64,000 nt of DNA from Jeotgalibaca sp052266715. GTDB lineage: Bacteria > Bacillota > Bacilli > Lactobacillales > Aerococcaceae. The notes under the pieces are model-generated. The model saw only the letters and a list, made by a program, of their open reading frames with translations, was not told the DNA's origin and ran no database searches. The stretch lies in NCBI GenBank assembly GCA_052266715.1, contig JBQPRB010000004.1; one strand, written 5' to 3'. This document shows, in pieces, positions 31,915-41,193 of the stretch. The translations under genes and the position numbers were made by a program. The first letter of the stretch is position 1; each line of letters opens with the position of its first letter.

Positions 31915-33399
31915 CTACTTCTGTAATTGCGCACGCCTCTTTAAACCATTAATGGATGCTTCTTTGTCTGTAAAATGATACACCCTTCCATCAGTATCAT
32001 AGTAACGGGTATCATTGCCGCGACCCATCATTAAAATAATATCGCCAGGTTCAGCCATTTCAACGGCCTTGTAAATCGCTTCAACGCGATTTTCATAATA
32101 AGCAAAGTTTGTAGCACCTTCAGGAATGCCAGGTTTCATCATTTCCCAGATTTCAGCTTGATTTTCACCCATTGTCTCATCTGCAGTCAAAAAAGAAAAA
32201 TCAGACAGTTCAATCCCGATATTAGTCATAATAGGCCGTTTTTCAAACTCTCTTTTCCCTGCACAGCCAAATACTGAGATAACTCTGCCCTTGGCAATAT
32301 TTTTTACTGTTTCCAATACTTTCTCCATCGCATCAGGTGAGTGAGCATAATCGACATAAAGACTGATATCCTCTTCCTTAGCAACAAGTTCCATCCGACC
32401 AGAAACAACGAGTAAAGATGGAATCGTAGCTACAATCTCTGTTAAAGAATAACCCAGTGCAAATACGGCTGCCATTCCTGCCAATACGTTTGAAACGTTA
32501 TATTGTCCCACTAAGTTGGAATGGACAGAATAAGACTCGTTTTGATAAATGAGATCAAACGTTGTATGCGATTCCTGATAGACAATATTCGAAGCATAAA
32601 AATCACTATTGGAATCAAGAACACTGTAAGACAGTACTTCTCCCACGGTTGCTTCACGATATTCAGCATATGTATGATCGTCTTTATTCAAAACAGCTAC
32701 TTTATTTGTTTTGTAACTGTTACCCAACTGCGCAAAAAGTAATTTTTTGGCAGCTCGGTAAGCCTCCATGTTCTGGTGCAATTCCATATGTTCATGAGTC
32801 AAATTCGTCATGACAGCAACATCATAGTCAACTCCCCATACACGGCCTTTAACAAGCGCTTGCGAGGAAACCTCCATCGCACAAACGGCAACGTTCTTTT
32901 CATTCATCTCTTGGAAAACGCGTTGCAAGGTAATGCTATCCGGTGTTGTATTGATTGTAGGAATAAATGTATCGTTGATTTTTATTCCCACTGTTCCAAT
33001 GACACCCGACCCTAATTGGAGTCCTTTTAAAATGGCTTCAATAATATAAGTGGTTGTGGTTTTCCCGTTTGTACCCGTGATACCAATCATTTTTAATTGG
33101 TCACTTGGGTAACCATAGAAAGCATTTGCCAACATAGCCATTGCTTTCGTAGTATCACTAACATAGATAACAGGAATATTACTAATAATTGGTTTACGTG
33201 CGACAATTGCAATTGCGCCTTTTTCGATTGCCCTGTCTACATAGTCATGAGCATCAAAATTTGCACCCTCAATACAAATAAATACATCGCCTTCTTCAAC
33301 TTCGCGTGTATCTTGGGTAATTTTATTTATTTGCGTTTCGGGAAAAGTACCTATCACATGCTTGAATTTAATATGGTTGAATAATTGTTCTAAATTCAA
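31915..33399 (-). CDS. murE: MurE-type UDP-N-acetylmuramyl-tripeptide synthetase, atypical substrate motif
   Basis: Mur ligases of this type add the third residue of the peptidoglycan stem peptide using ATP. The 494-residue protein has all three Mur domains, with P-loop GITGTNGKTT at 106-115 and LYVDYAHSPDAME. The motif that normally chooses meso-diaminopimelate or lysine (DNPR or DNPA) reads D407-E-T-M here, within LTADETMGEN. That leaves the substrate open and raises the possibility of a paralogue with another role. It is transcribed with degV, away from yigZ. Family assignment is firm; function less so. Confidence 0.85.
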   Translation of the reverse strand: MNLEQLFNHIKFKHVIGTFPETQINKITQDTREVEEGDVFICIEGANFDAHDYVDRAIEKGAIAIVARKPIISNIPVIYVSDTTKAMAMLANAFYGYPSDQLKMIGITGTNGKTTTTYIIEAILKGLQLGSGVIGTVGIKINDTFIPTINTTPDSITLQRVFQEMNEKNVAVCAMEVSSQALVKGRVWGVDYDVAVMTNLTHEHMELHQNMEAYRAAKKLLFAQLGNSYKTNKVAVLNKDDHTYAEYREATVGEVLSYSVLDSNSDFYASNIVYQESHTTFDLIYQNESYSVHSNLVGQYNVSNVLAGMAAVFALGYSLTEIVATIPSLLVVSGRMELVAKEEDISLYVDYAHSPDAMEKVLETVKNIAKGRVISVFGCAGKREFEKRPIMTNIGIELSDFSFLTADETMGENQAEIWEMMKPGIPEGATNFAYYENRVEAIYKAVEMAEPGDIILMMGRGNDTRYYDTDGRVYHFTDKEASINGLKRRAQLQK

Positions 33400-33544
33400 G
33401 ATAACACCTCTCCTACTACTTTAATTTTAATTAGTCAAAAATCATTATACATGACCTGTCAATAAATAGTCACGCCTTACTGCATGTTTTAGAATTTCTT
33501 ATGATAGAATAGATACAAAATTCATTCTGGAGGAGGCCACCTAG

Positions 33545-34216
33545 TTGTTAAAATCTTATTATACCATTGCTGAAAATGGGGAGTATGAAATTATTATTCG
33601 GGGTTCACGCTTTATTTGTACGTTGGAACGTGTAGACACAGAAGACGATGCCAAAGCTTTTGTTCAGCGCATAAAAAAAGAACATTGGAAAGCAACACAT
33701 AACTGTTCTGCCTATCTCATTGGTGATTTGGATGAAGTTCAGCGGGCTCATGATGACGGCGAACCATCCGGTACTGCTGGTGTCCCTATGTTGGAGGTTC
33801 TCAAGAAGAACGATTTGAAATATGTTGCGGCCGTGGTTACGCGATATTTTGGTGGAACCAAATTAGGGGCGGGTGGATTGATTCGTGCTTACAGCAAATC
33901 TGTATCATCTGCCCTGAAGGAAATTGGCATTGTGGAACGTGCCATTCAAGTCCCGGTATCTTGTACGGTTAGCTACTCTGCTTCTGGTAAGTTAGAAAAT
34001 AATCTCCTTCAATCTACCTACACTGTTATTGATACTACTTATACGGATCAAGTTACTTTTACAGTCGGTATTCCTACAGATAATGTTGAGATTTTCCAAG
34101 CTGAAATGATTGATTTCATGAACGGAAATATCAGCTTTGAAATGGGTGAACCGCAATACGTCGAACGTCGTTTATCAGAAATTGCGGATGATGAATGGGG
34201 TGAAGACGAAGATTAA
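33545..34216 (+). CDS. yigZ: YigZ/IMPACT family protein
   Basis: The 223-residue protein has the UPF0029 N-terminal domain with GSRFICTLERV and HDDGEPSGTAGVPML, AVVTRYFGGTKLGAGGLIRAY, and a C-terminal domain of about 70 residues. These are hallmarks of YigZ/YvyE proteins, relatives of eukaryotic IMPACT. Its molecular role is not established. The start is TTG at 33545, ten bases after GGAGGAGG. It stands alone, divergent from murE, and shares a terminator with tagO. Confidence 0.92.
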   Translation: MLKSYYTIAENGEYEIIIRGSRFICTLERVDTEDDAKAFVQRIKKEHWKATHNCSAYLIGDLDEVQRAHDDGEPSGTAGVPMLEVLKKNDLKYVAAVVTRYFGGTKLGAGGLIRAYSKSVSSALKEIGIVERAIQVPVSCTVSYSASGKLENNLLQSTYTVIDTTYTDQVTFTVGIPTDNVEIFQAEMIDFMNGNISFEMGEPQYVERRLSEIADDEWGEDED

Positions 34217-34221
34217 CACAA

Positions 34222-34270
34222 AAAAGAGGCTGTCTAGGATTGGCTTTTAATATCCTTGGCAACCTCTTAT
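34222..34270. terminator. Bidirectional terminator between yigZ and tagO
   Basis: The stem AAGAGG...AGGATTGGC / GC..ATATCCT..CCTCTT is imperfect in the middle and flanked by A6 on one side and TATTT on the other. It lies between convergent genes. Confidence 0.7.
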
Positions 34271-35361
34271 TTAGTTTGTTTAGTGTTCCTTTTGAGCCGT
34301 CGAAGCAAACGTCGAAGCGGTGTTTTTTCACTATCAAGTAAGTTGAAAGATTCAATAAACAGCATCACTCCAAAAATTAAACCAAGAAGCAAAATGATCG
34401 TCCCCAATAAAGATGAAATTGGAAACAATAAGGCGATTAACGAAAAGATGATTCCCATCGCATAAATAAACAAAACAGCTTGCCGGTGGGTAAAACCTAA
34501 TCGCAATAGCCTGTGATGAAGATGACCCCAATCCTTCTTACTGACGGATTTTTTCTTAAGTAATCTTCGAAAAATTGCGGCTACAGTATCAGTCAAGGGA
34601 ACGCCTAAAATAGCGATAGGAATGATTAATGAAACAAAAGTGGCTTGCTTAAGGCCATTTAATGAAAGGGTTGCGATCATGAACCCAATAAACAAAGCCC
34701 CGGTATCTCCAAGAAAGATTTTTGCTGGATAGAAATTATGCGGCAAGAAGCCCAACAACACAGCTACTAGCAAAAAAACCAGCACGACCATTGCATTGTT
34801 GGCCGAATTAGTGAAGAAATAGCTTACCAATCCCATGGTCACCAAGGAAATAATCCCCGTTCCCGTTGCCAACCCATCCAGCCCATCCATCAGATTCATC
34901 GCATTCGTAATCCCTACAATCCAGAGCATCATGATAAGATAACTAATTTCCTGAAACTCGATAGTACCCAGGAACGCGATGGTGAAGTGGTCCAAACGAA
35001 TATCTGTGAAGAAGTAATAGATATTCGCACCCAACAAGATGCCGGCCAACTTCTGCCAAGGCTTCAACTCAACTTTATCGTCAATAATACCCGTTAGGAC
35101 AATAACTGTAGAACTAGCAACCATTGCCCCAATATCCGCTATCTGGTTCTCGCTGGGAATCCCCAGAAAATAAATCAACCAGTAAACCAAGAAGATGCAA
35201 ATGCCACCCATTGTCGGAATCGGTTTATTATGAATCTTCTTACTGGAAGGTCTATCTACCCAGTTTGCTTTAATGGCCACTCGCCGGAAAGCATGCGTTG
35301 CTAGATAACTCAAAAACAACGCTATCATAAATACAATTAAAAAACGCCAAAAGAACCGCAT
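34267..35361 (-). CDS. tagO: Undecaprenyl-phosphate GlcNAc-1-phosphate transferase (MraY-like, TagO)
   Basis: TagO starts wall teichoic acid or other wall polysaccharides by linking GlcNAc-1-phosphate to undecaprenyl phosphate. The 364-residue protein is polytopic. It shows KIHNKPIPTMGGICIF near residue 42, NAMNLMDGLDGLATG, FLGDTGALFIG and the HLHHRLL cluster, all active-site regions of the WecA/TagO class. It follows the LTA-synthase-like gene by 27 bp. The start ATG is at 35361; a GGTGACAAATG context leaves the ribosome binding site modest. Confidence 0.93.
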   Translation of the reverse strand: MRFFWRFLIVFMIALFLSYLATHAFRRVAIKANWVDRPSSKKIHNKPIPTMGGICIFLVYWLIYFLGIPSENQIADIGAMVASSTVIVLTGIIDDKVELKPWQKLAGILLGANIYYFFTDIRLDHFTIAFLGTIEFQEISYLIMMLWIVGITNAMNLMDGLDGLATGTGIISLVTMGLVSYFFTNSANNAMVVLVFLLVAVLLGFLPHNFYPAKIFLGDTGALFIGFMIATLSLNGLKQATFVSLIIPIAILGVPLTDTVAAIFRRLLKKKSVSKKDWGHLHHRLLRLGFTHRQAVLFIYAMGIIFSLIALLFPISSLLGTIILLLGLIFGVMLFIESFNLLDSEKTPLRRLLRRLKRNTKQTK

Positions 35362-35388
35362 TTGTCACCTCATTTCATTTATAGTTGA

Positions 35389-37248
35389 TTAGTCCCCTAA
35401 GGTAAAGAAACCCATTTTTTCCAACTGTCTTGACCCTGTTGTTGTATCATACATCACCCAATCATATTCCTTCAAGATAGCTTGTGAAGACACCGGAAGC
35501 TCTTCCCGCGTTTGGACAAAACTGCCATCCGGCAAATAATACATGCCTTTTTCAAACGCTGGAACCTCATTTCTCATCGTCATCATTAATGCGTCAAAAG
35601 GTGTTATTTTGGTATCTGTTGCTTCCCAAAGTTCAGTCATGAAGTAGATGGGACTAATAATGTCCCATTTCTTTTGCTCAGATAATTCATTCCCAAAAAC
35701 GATAACAGGAGTGCGACTAAGCAAATCTCCACTCTGTTGTTTGAATGACTCGTCAAAGATACTTGGCCAGTGGTCACCCCAGAACACCACCACTACCGGT
35801 TCATCCATTTCCTGGATGGCTGTGAATAGTTTTTCTAAAGCGTGATCACTTTCAATCAAAGCTTGATGGTACTGGTTAATTTCTTCCTTCACAAATCCTG
35901 TATTCAGATGGTTTGGAAATGTTTCATACTTCCCTTGGAATGGCGAATGATTTTGCATCGTTACAAGATGGACAAAATCATAGGATTCGCTTTCCTGCAT
36001 CCGTTCAACTATTTCTTTATAAGCCGCGTCATCAGAAATATATGGATTCGTTCCAATCCTACCCGTATTTACCATTGTTTCATCATAATAGAACGCTTCA
36101 AAACCCAACATTTTGTAATTATCCCGCCGTTTATACATGGATGTATCAAAAGGATGGATAGCAAACGGATAATGCCCCTCCTCTTTTAAACGCGAAACTA
36201 TGGAAGGAAATGAGGACATTTTTGGAAGAAATTGTGTGAAAGGCGTAGAAATATTTGCTGCGAAAGGCTCCATGGAGTAGCCAGTCAAAGCTTCGAACTC
36301 AATATTTGCAGTCCCACCTCCATATCCTTGTGACAACATACTGCCACTACGCGTCTGGTTCGCCAGTTGTCTAGTAAACGGAATCGGGTCAAACGAAGCA
36401 TCAGCTCTATCTAAAGATAACGGATCCGCAAAACTCTCGTTCATAATATAGATAATATTTGCATCAACATTCGCGTTTTTCCTTGTCGCATTAATCTTCT
36501 CAGCTTTTTTTTGATATTTTAAAAACAAAGCTTCCAACTCAGTGGTATCCATGCCAACGGGCTTAACCATTGGATCTGATGGTAGATTGTAGAGAAACCC
36601 TGCCACAAATCCTGTATTATAATAGTTCATTTTTTGACTATAAGGAATCCAAGTAGCCGTTCGATCATATGCACGTTTTACGAGATTCCCCTCTTCTTGA
36701 AACTGAAATAAGTAATACAACCCCACACTTGTCGTCCCAAGGAGCAAGATGCGGCTCAATATACCGATTTTCACATGCTCTTTACGAAAAAGCCAGACCA
36801 ACCAGATAACGATGAGCACTATAACGCCTAGCAAAAGGAGAACAACAATCGGCGGTAACATTTTCAATAGGAAATCCACTTCGAATATCATCTTAAAATC
36901 TGCTGGATACAAGGGTTCATCTCTTTGGCTCATTTTTTCATAAGTAATGAACCCCGTTAATGCTGAGCTTCCAATCATGATTAAATTTACAACTTTGGCA
37001 TTATTTAAAAGGGCCCAGAGCCAAAGCGCGGGTACCATTAATACCATCCAACTGAGAAAAAATTTTTCAGTATGCCATAAAAACGTAAAATTAATGACTA
37101 AATCCATTCTTAAATCGTTTTGGAACCACTGCAATAACAATTGGCTGATAAAGGTAGTAAAAATGATTGAGAGAACTTGACGTAATACTTTGGCTTTATG
37201 GTGGTCACCAAAGAGGAATGGCAACCGTTTTGTTAAACGCTCTTTCAA
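35389..37248 (-). CDS. LTA synthase family protein (phosphoglycerol transferase)
   Basis: The 619-residue enzyme has five or so N-terminal membrane helices (to about residue 185). An extracellular sulfatase-like domain carries the metal ligand E271 in MNESFADP, the likely nucleophile T313 in GYGGGTANIEF and GDHWPS near the end. It should move glycerol phosphate units onto a lipid or wall polymer. The GGGTANxEFE motif places it in a branch distinct from Staphylococcus LtaS, so it may be a primase or an enzyme for another polymer. It lies between nadE (21 bp) and tagO. Confidence 0.85.
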   Translation of the reverse strand: MKERLTKRLPFLFGDHHKAKVLRQVLSIIFTTFISQLLLQWFQNDLRMDLVINFTFLWHTEKFFLSWMVLMVPALWLWALLNNAKVVNLIMIGSSALTGFITYEKMSQRDEPLYPADFKMIFEVDFLLKMLPPIVVLLLLGVIVLIVIWLVWLFRKEHVKIGILSRILLLGTTSVGLYYLFQFQEEGNLVKRAYDRTATWIPYSQKMNYYNTGFVAGFLYNLPSDPMVKPVGMDTTELEALFLKYQKKAEKINATRKNANVDANIIYIMNESFADPLSLDRADASFDPIPFTRQLANQTRSGSMLSQGYGGGTANIEFEALTGYSMEPFAANISTPFTQFLPKMSSFPSIVSRLKEEGHYPFAIHPFDTSMYKRRDNYKMLGFEAFYYDETMVNTGRIGTNPYISDDAAYKEIVERMQESESYDFVHLVTMQNHSPFQGKYETFPNHLNTGFVKEEINQYHQALIESDHALEKLFTAIQEMDEPVVVVFWGDHWPSIFDESFKQQSGDLLSRTPVIVFGNELSEQKKWDIISPIYFMTELWEATDTKITPFDALMMTMRNEVPAFEKGMYYLPDGSFVQTREELPVSSQAILKEYDWVMYDTTTGSRQLEKMGFFTLGD

Positions 37249-37269
37249 CGCCTGACCACTCCTTATTTG

Positions 37270-38109
37270 TTATTTTTTCCAAAAGTCATCATATACGGTA
37301 ATCGGCAAGTGACGTTTATGGCGTGTTTTGATAAACCAACTTTCGATTTTTTCAGCATCCCTATCCAGGACTTCTTTTCCTTCCAGATAATCATCGATTG
37401 CTTGATAAGATACACCTAGAGCAACCTCGTCCGGAAGAGCCGGGCGGTCATCTTCCAAGTCAGCAGTTGGCACTTTTTTATACAAATGTTCAGGCGCATC
37501 CAAAGCCTTAAGCAGTACTCGCCCTTGACGTTTATTCAAGCGCCAGATAGGTGTTAGATCTGCTGCGCCGTCGCCGAATTTCGTATAAAAACCGGTTACG
37601 GATTCCGCTGCGTGATCAGTTCCCAAAACTGCACCTGCATTGTCACCGGCAATCGCATACTGCACCACCATCCGTTGACGTGCTTTGATATTACCTTTAT
37701 TAAAATCTGAAACAGGTTGACCATTTGCTGTAATCGCTGCTTCAATTGCATCGGTGGCAGCTTTGATATTGACCGTCAGGATTTGGTCCGGACCAATAAA
37801 GGACAGCGCATCTTCAACATCTTTTGCATCACCCTGGACACCATAAGGAATTTTAACAGCAATGAACTGGTAATCCTCATTATCGGTCTCATTACGTAAT
37901 TCAGACATGGCCATTTGAGCCAGCTTACCCACCAATGTTGAATCTTGACCCCCACTGATGCCTAAAACATACGTTTTCAAAAAAGGATGGGCCAACATGT
38001 ATTCTTTCAGGAAATCGATAGTAATACGAAGTTCTTCGCTCGGATCAATGATAGATTTAACACGTAATTCTTCAATGATTTCTTTTTGTAATGGACGCAT
38101 TTTTTTCAA
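37270..38109 (-). CDS. nadE: NH3-dependent NAD+ synthetase
   Basis: NadE converts nicotinic acid adenine dinucleotide to NAD+ with ATP and ammonia. The 279-residue protein has the PP-loop SGGQDSTL near residue 47, the GTDHAAE stretch and KVPTADLEDDRP, standard for the ammonia-dependent form; there is no glutaminase domain. It follows pncB by 12 bp, giving a nicotinate salvage pair. The nadD step is not encoded here. Confidence 0.96.
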   Translation of the reverse strand: MKKMRPLQKEIIEELRVKSIIDPSEELRITIDFLKEYMLAHPFLKTYVLGISGGQDSTLVGKLAQMAMSELRNETDNEDYQFIAVKIPYGVQGDAKDVEDALSFIGPDQILTVNIKAATDAIEAAITANGQPVSDFNKGNIKARQRMVVQYAIAGDNAGAVLGTDHAAESVTGFYTKFGDGAADLTPIWRLNKRQGRVLLKALDAPEHLYKKVPTADLEDDRPALPDEVALGVSYQAIDDYLEGKEVLDRDAEKIESWFIKTRHKRHLPITVYDDFWKK

Positions 38110-38121
38110 CCCCTTAAAACA

Positions 38122-39594
38122 TTATAGTTTAGGTGCACCTTGTTGAACCGTTTGTTTGATTTGTTGAATCGTATTCATTTTGTGATCCCAAGCTTTTTGG
38201 GACAGATCCACCGGGTAATCTTCTGGATTTAGGATACGCTTATACTCATCCCACAAAGCATGACGATGTTTCAGGGAGTAGGTTTTAATCTCTTCCAGCG
38301 TTGGTAATTCATAAACGAGTTCACCATCCACAAAAACATCTTGCAAAATTGGACGAGCAGTAAAATCCGTCACGGTCTTGTTTATGTAAGTATAGGTTGG
38401 ATGGAACATAAATAACTCTTTTAATTGATCGGGACGCTCTTCCCACAGGGCCACATAATCCCCTTCTGACTTCCCGTCTGAATTCCGAGTAATGCGCCAA
38501 ACCTGTTTACGGCCCGGTGTCGATACTTTTTCGGCATTACTTGATATTTTTAAAGTATCGACCATCTCGCCTTTATCATTTTCAATACTCACTAATTTGT
38601 AAACCGCACCCAGTGCCGGTTGATCATAAGCTGTGATTAACTTTGTACCGACTCCCCATACGTCTATTTTAGCTCCTTGCATCTTCAAGTTCAGAATCGT
38701 CATTTCATCCAAATCGCTTGAGGCAAAAATCTTGGCATTTGGATAGCCAGCTTCATCCAATTGTTGGCGGATTTTTTTTGATTGGTAGGCCATATCGCCA
38801 CTGTCAATACGTACACCGATAAAGTTAATTTTATCGCCCAGTTCGTCAGCCACCTGAATTGCAGCCGGAACTCCTGAGCGAAGTGTATCGTATGTATCAA
38901 CCAAAAAGACACAGTCTTTATGTGAATGAGCATAGGCCTTAAATGCATCATAGTCGTTCCGGTAGACTTGGACCAAGGAATGAGCATGCGTGCCAGCGAT
39001 TGGCATGTTAAACATCTTGCCTGCCCGGACATTGGAAGTAGCATCAAATCCGCCTATATAAGTCGCCCGAGCCCCCCAAATAGAGGCATCCATTTCTTGA
39101 GCACGACGTGCACCAAACTCCATCAATGTATCTTCTTCGGAAACATAGCGAATCCGCGCCGCTTTGGTTGCAATTAACGTCTGAAAGTTGATGATATTTA
39201 AAACAGCCGTTTCAATCAGCTGACATTGGGCTAAAGGCCCCTCAACTTGCACAATGGGCTCATTGGCAAAAACAAGTTCGCCTTCTACCGCTGATCTTAA
39301 AGTGGCCGTAAAGCGGAAATCTTCCAAGTATTCCAAGAATGCCTCAGGGTAATCCTGGACTTCACGTAAATAGTCTATATCTGTTTTGGTAAAGCGTAAA
39401 TTTCTTAAGTAGTCAACGATTCGTTCTAACCCCGCAAAAACGGCGTAACCATTGCTGAAGGGATATTTGCGGAAATAAGCTTCAAACACAGCATGTTTAT
39501 CAGCGATGCCTTCATCCCAGTAGGTTTTCATCATATTGATCTGATACAAATCAGTATGCAAAACCAAACTATCATCTCTATATTGTTCTTCCAA
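38122..39594 (-). CDS. pncB: Nicotinate phosphoribosyltransferase
   Basis: PncB joins nicotinate and PRPP, the first step of nicotinate salvage. The protein of about 490 residues carries HTDLYQINMMKTYW at the start, the substrate loop GARRAQ and FIGVRIDSGDM for phosphate binding. It belongs to the longer Firmicutes-type family. The TTG at 39594 is chosen since GAGGAG lies eight bases before it, while the in-frame GTG at 39603 is too close. It is co-transcribed with nadE. Confidence 0.94.
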   Translation of the reverse strand: MEEQYRDDSLVLHTDLYQINMMKTYWDEGIADKHAVFEAYFRKYPFSNGYAVFAGLERIVDYLRNLRFTKTDIDYLREVQDYPEAFLEYLEDFRFTATLRSAVEGELVFANEPIVQVEGPLAQCQLIETAVLNIINFQTLIATKAARIRYVSEEDTLMEFGARRAQEMDASIWGARATYIGGFDATSNVRAGKMFNMPIAGTHAHSLVQVYRNDYDAFKAYAHSHKDCVFLVDTYDTLRSGVPAAIQVADELGDKINFIGVRIDSGDMAYQSKKIRQQLDEAGYPNAKIFASSDLDEMTILNLKMQGAKIDVWGVGTKLITAYDQPALGAVYKLVSIENDKGEMVDTLKISSNAEKVSTPGRKQVWRITRNSDGKSEGDYVALWEERPDQLKELFMFHPTYTYINKTVTDFTARPILQDVFVDGELVYELPTLEEIKTYSLKHRHALWDEYKRILNPEDYPVDLSQKAWDHKMNTIQQIKQTVQQGAPKL

Positions 39595-39671
39595 CCGGAT
39601 CACTCCTCAAAATTGTATAATTTCAACTCATTATATCGTAAAACATGTGTATTTTCCTTTAATATTCATCG

Positions 39672-39709
39672 AAAAAGCTCCCAGACATCATTTTGTCTGA
39701 GAGCTTTTT
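39672..39709 (-). terminator. Intrinsic terminator of the sugar transferase gene
   Basis: The stem AAAAAGCTCTCAGACA / TGTCTGGGAGCTTTTT with a short loop lies directly after the sugar-transferase stop on the minus strand. Confidence 0.9.
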
Positions 39710-39711
39710 GA

Positions 39712-41106
39712 TTAGTGAATCACTTTAATACCGCGTGCTTCAAATTCTTCCTCTGAATAAATGGCAGTTTCTTGCTCATCCAACCCTTGGGAACTTACTT
39801 TGTCGAATAATATTTTTATGGTCTGCAACATAATCTTCATATCCAAAATGAGAGAATATTGTTTGATATAAATCAAATCAAAGTTCAATTTACTATTGAA
39901 GTCCGAAGCATATTTTCCATAAACTTGGGCGTAACCCGTAATACCAGCACGTACATTATGACGTAAATAATAATGTGGGTTTTGCTTTTCAAATTGTTCA
40001 ACAAAGAACGGACGCTCGGGACGGGGTCCAACAATTGACATATCGCCTTTGAGGACGTTGAATAACTGAGGCAGTTCATCAATCCGCAATGCGCGCAAAT
40101 ATTTCCCAACAGGCGTGACACGCATATCATTACTTGTCGCGAGTACCGGACCAGATTCTTTTTCAGCCGTCACACCCATACTCCGGAATTTCAAGATTTC
40201 AAATTCTCGCCCTTCCTTGGTAATACGTGTTTGACGATACAAAATCGGACCTTCTGAGCTGCGTTTAACAAGTATTGCAGCTATCGCCATGATTGGCGAG
40301 GATACAATAATTAAAGCAACAGAGAAAACAATGTCCAGCAATCGTTTGATCATGTCATCTTCAGAAGGAATTCTAAAAGGTGACACTTCAATAATACTTT
40401 CATCTTCAATATTCATCATATTCGGTCTTACCATCATCAAGTTCTCAAAACTCGTATTCAAGAAAAATTTCTTGTCTTTTTCCATCAACAGGTTATAAAT
40501 ACGTAGTTTTTCAGATTCTTCAATCTGGCTGGCCAAATAAACAACATCGATTTCTTCCAGATTTTCACGTACATTTTCGTAATAGGCTGATAACACGACA
40601 TGCGTGACACGGTGACGGATGCTCTTGGTATTCGTAAAATTATCCACTGCCGCAAAAACTTCTTTTTCCATCCCCACTATCATAACTCGCTTACTACCAC
40701 TTAATCGTTGATACAATTTGAATACTAGTGCACGCCACAAGAAAAGTATGAGCACGCCAACGAAAAAGGCAATAAGGATCACCGAACGCGGAAATGCTAA
40801 CCATCTACCAGCGAACGTTAATGCCATAATGTATAACGACATGATAAACTGACCAATAATCGTTATAAATAAGAAATCACCCAGCGATTTGTTATAAAGA
40901 ATGTAAGTCCCCAATAAGATATTCACAATTAAGAATCCGATGATGACATAAAAGACACTTCCCTGGAATGCTTCTAAGTTACGAATCGGTATTTCTGCTC
41001 CATATCTTAAGCGGAACGACAGTAAAAATGAACCCATGTAAAGAATCAAATCAATCACCATGATGGCGATTTTTCGAATCTTTGTCCACTCATCCTGTTG
41101 TTTCAC
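39712..41106 (-). CDS. Polyprenyl-phosphate sugar-1-phosphate transferase (exopolysaccharide initiation)
   Basis: This membrane enzyme of about 464 residues places the first sugar phosphate on undecaprenyl phosphate for an exopolysaccharide or capsule. It has four N-terminal membrane helices, a nucleotide-binding-like middle region and a fifth membrane segment (KRLLDIVFSVALIIVSSPIMA). The C-terminal catalytic domain has KFRSMG, DELPQLFNVLKGDMSIVGPRPE and RAGITGYAQV. The GTG at 41106 is preferred, seven bases after GGAGG; the longer frame to 41151 has no such site. No other polysaccharide genes are adjacent, so it stands alone. Confidence 0.92.
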   Translation of the reverse strand: MKQQDEWTKIRKIAIMVIDLILYMGSFLLSFRLRYGAEIPIRNLEAFQGSVFYVIIGFLIVNILLGTYILYNKSLGDFLFITIIGQFIMSLYIMALTFAGRWLAFPRSVILIAFFVGVLILFLWRALVFKLYQRLSGSKRVMIVGMEKEVFAAVDNFTNTKSIRHRVTHVVLSAYYENVRENLEEIDVVYLASQIEESEKLRIYNLLMEKDKKFFLNTSFENLMMVRPNMMNIEDESIIEVSPFRIPSEDDMIKRLLDIVFSVALIIVSSPIMAIAAILVKRSSEGPILYRQTRITKEGREFEILKFRSMGVTAEKESGPVLATSNDMRVTPVGKYLRALRIDELPQLFNVLKGDMSIVGPRPERPFFVEQFEKQNPHYYLRHNVRAGITGYAQVYGKYASDFNSKLNFDLIYIKQYSLILDMKIMLQTIKILFDKVSSQGLDEQETAIYSEEEFEARGIKVIH

Positions 41107-41193
41107 ATTATTTCCTCCTTTAGTCAATCTTGACTTCATCCATTTTAGCATGAAAATAAAAACTAGAACAGTGATAGAGAGAGGGTAACTTTT

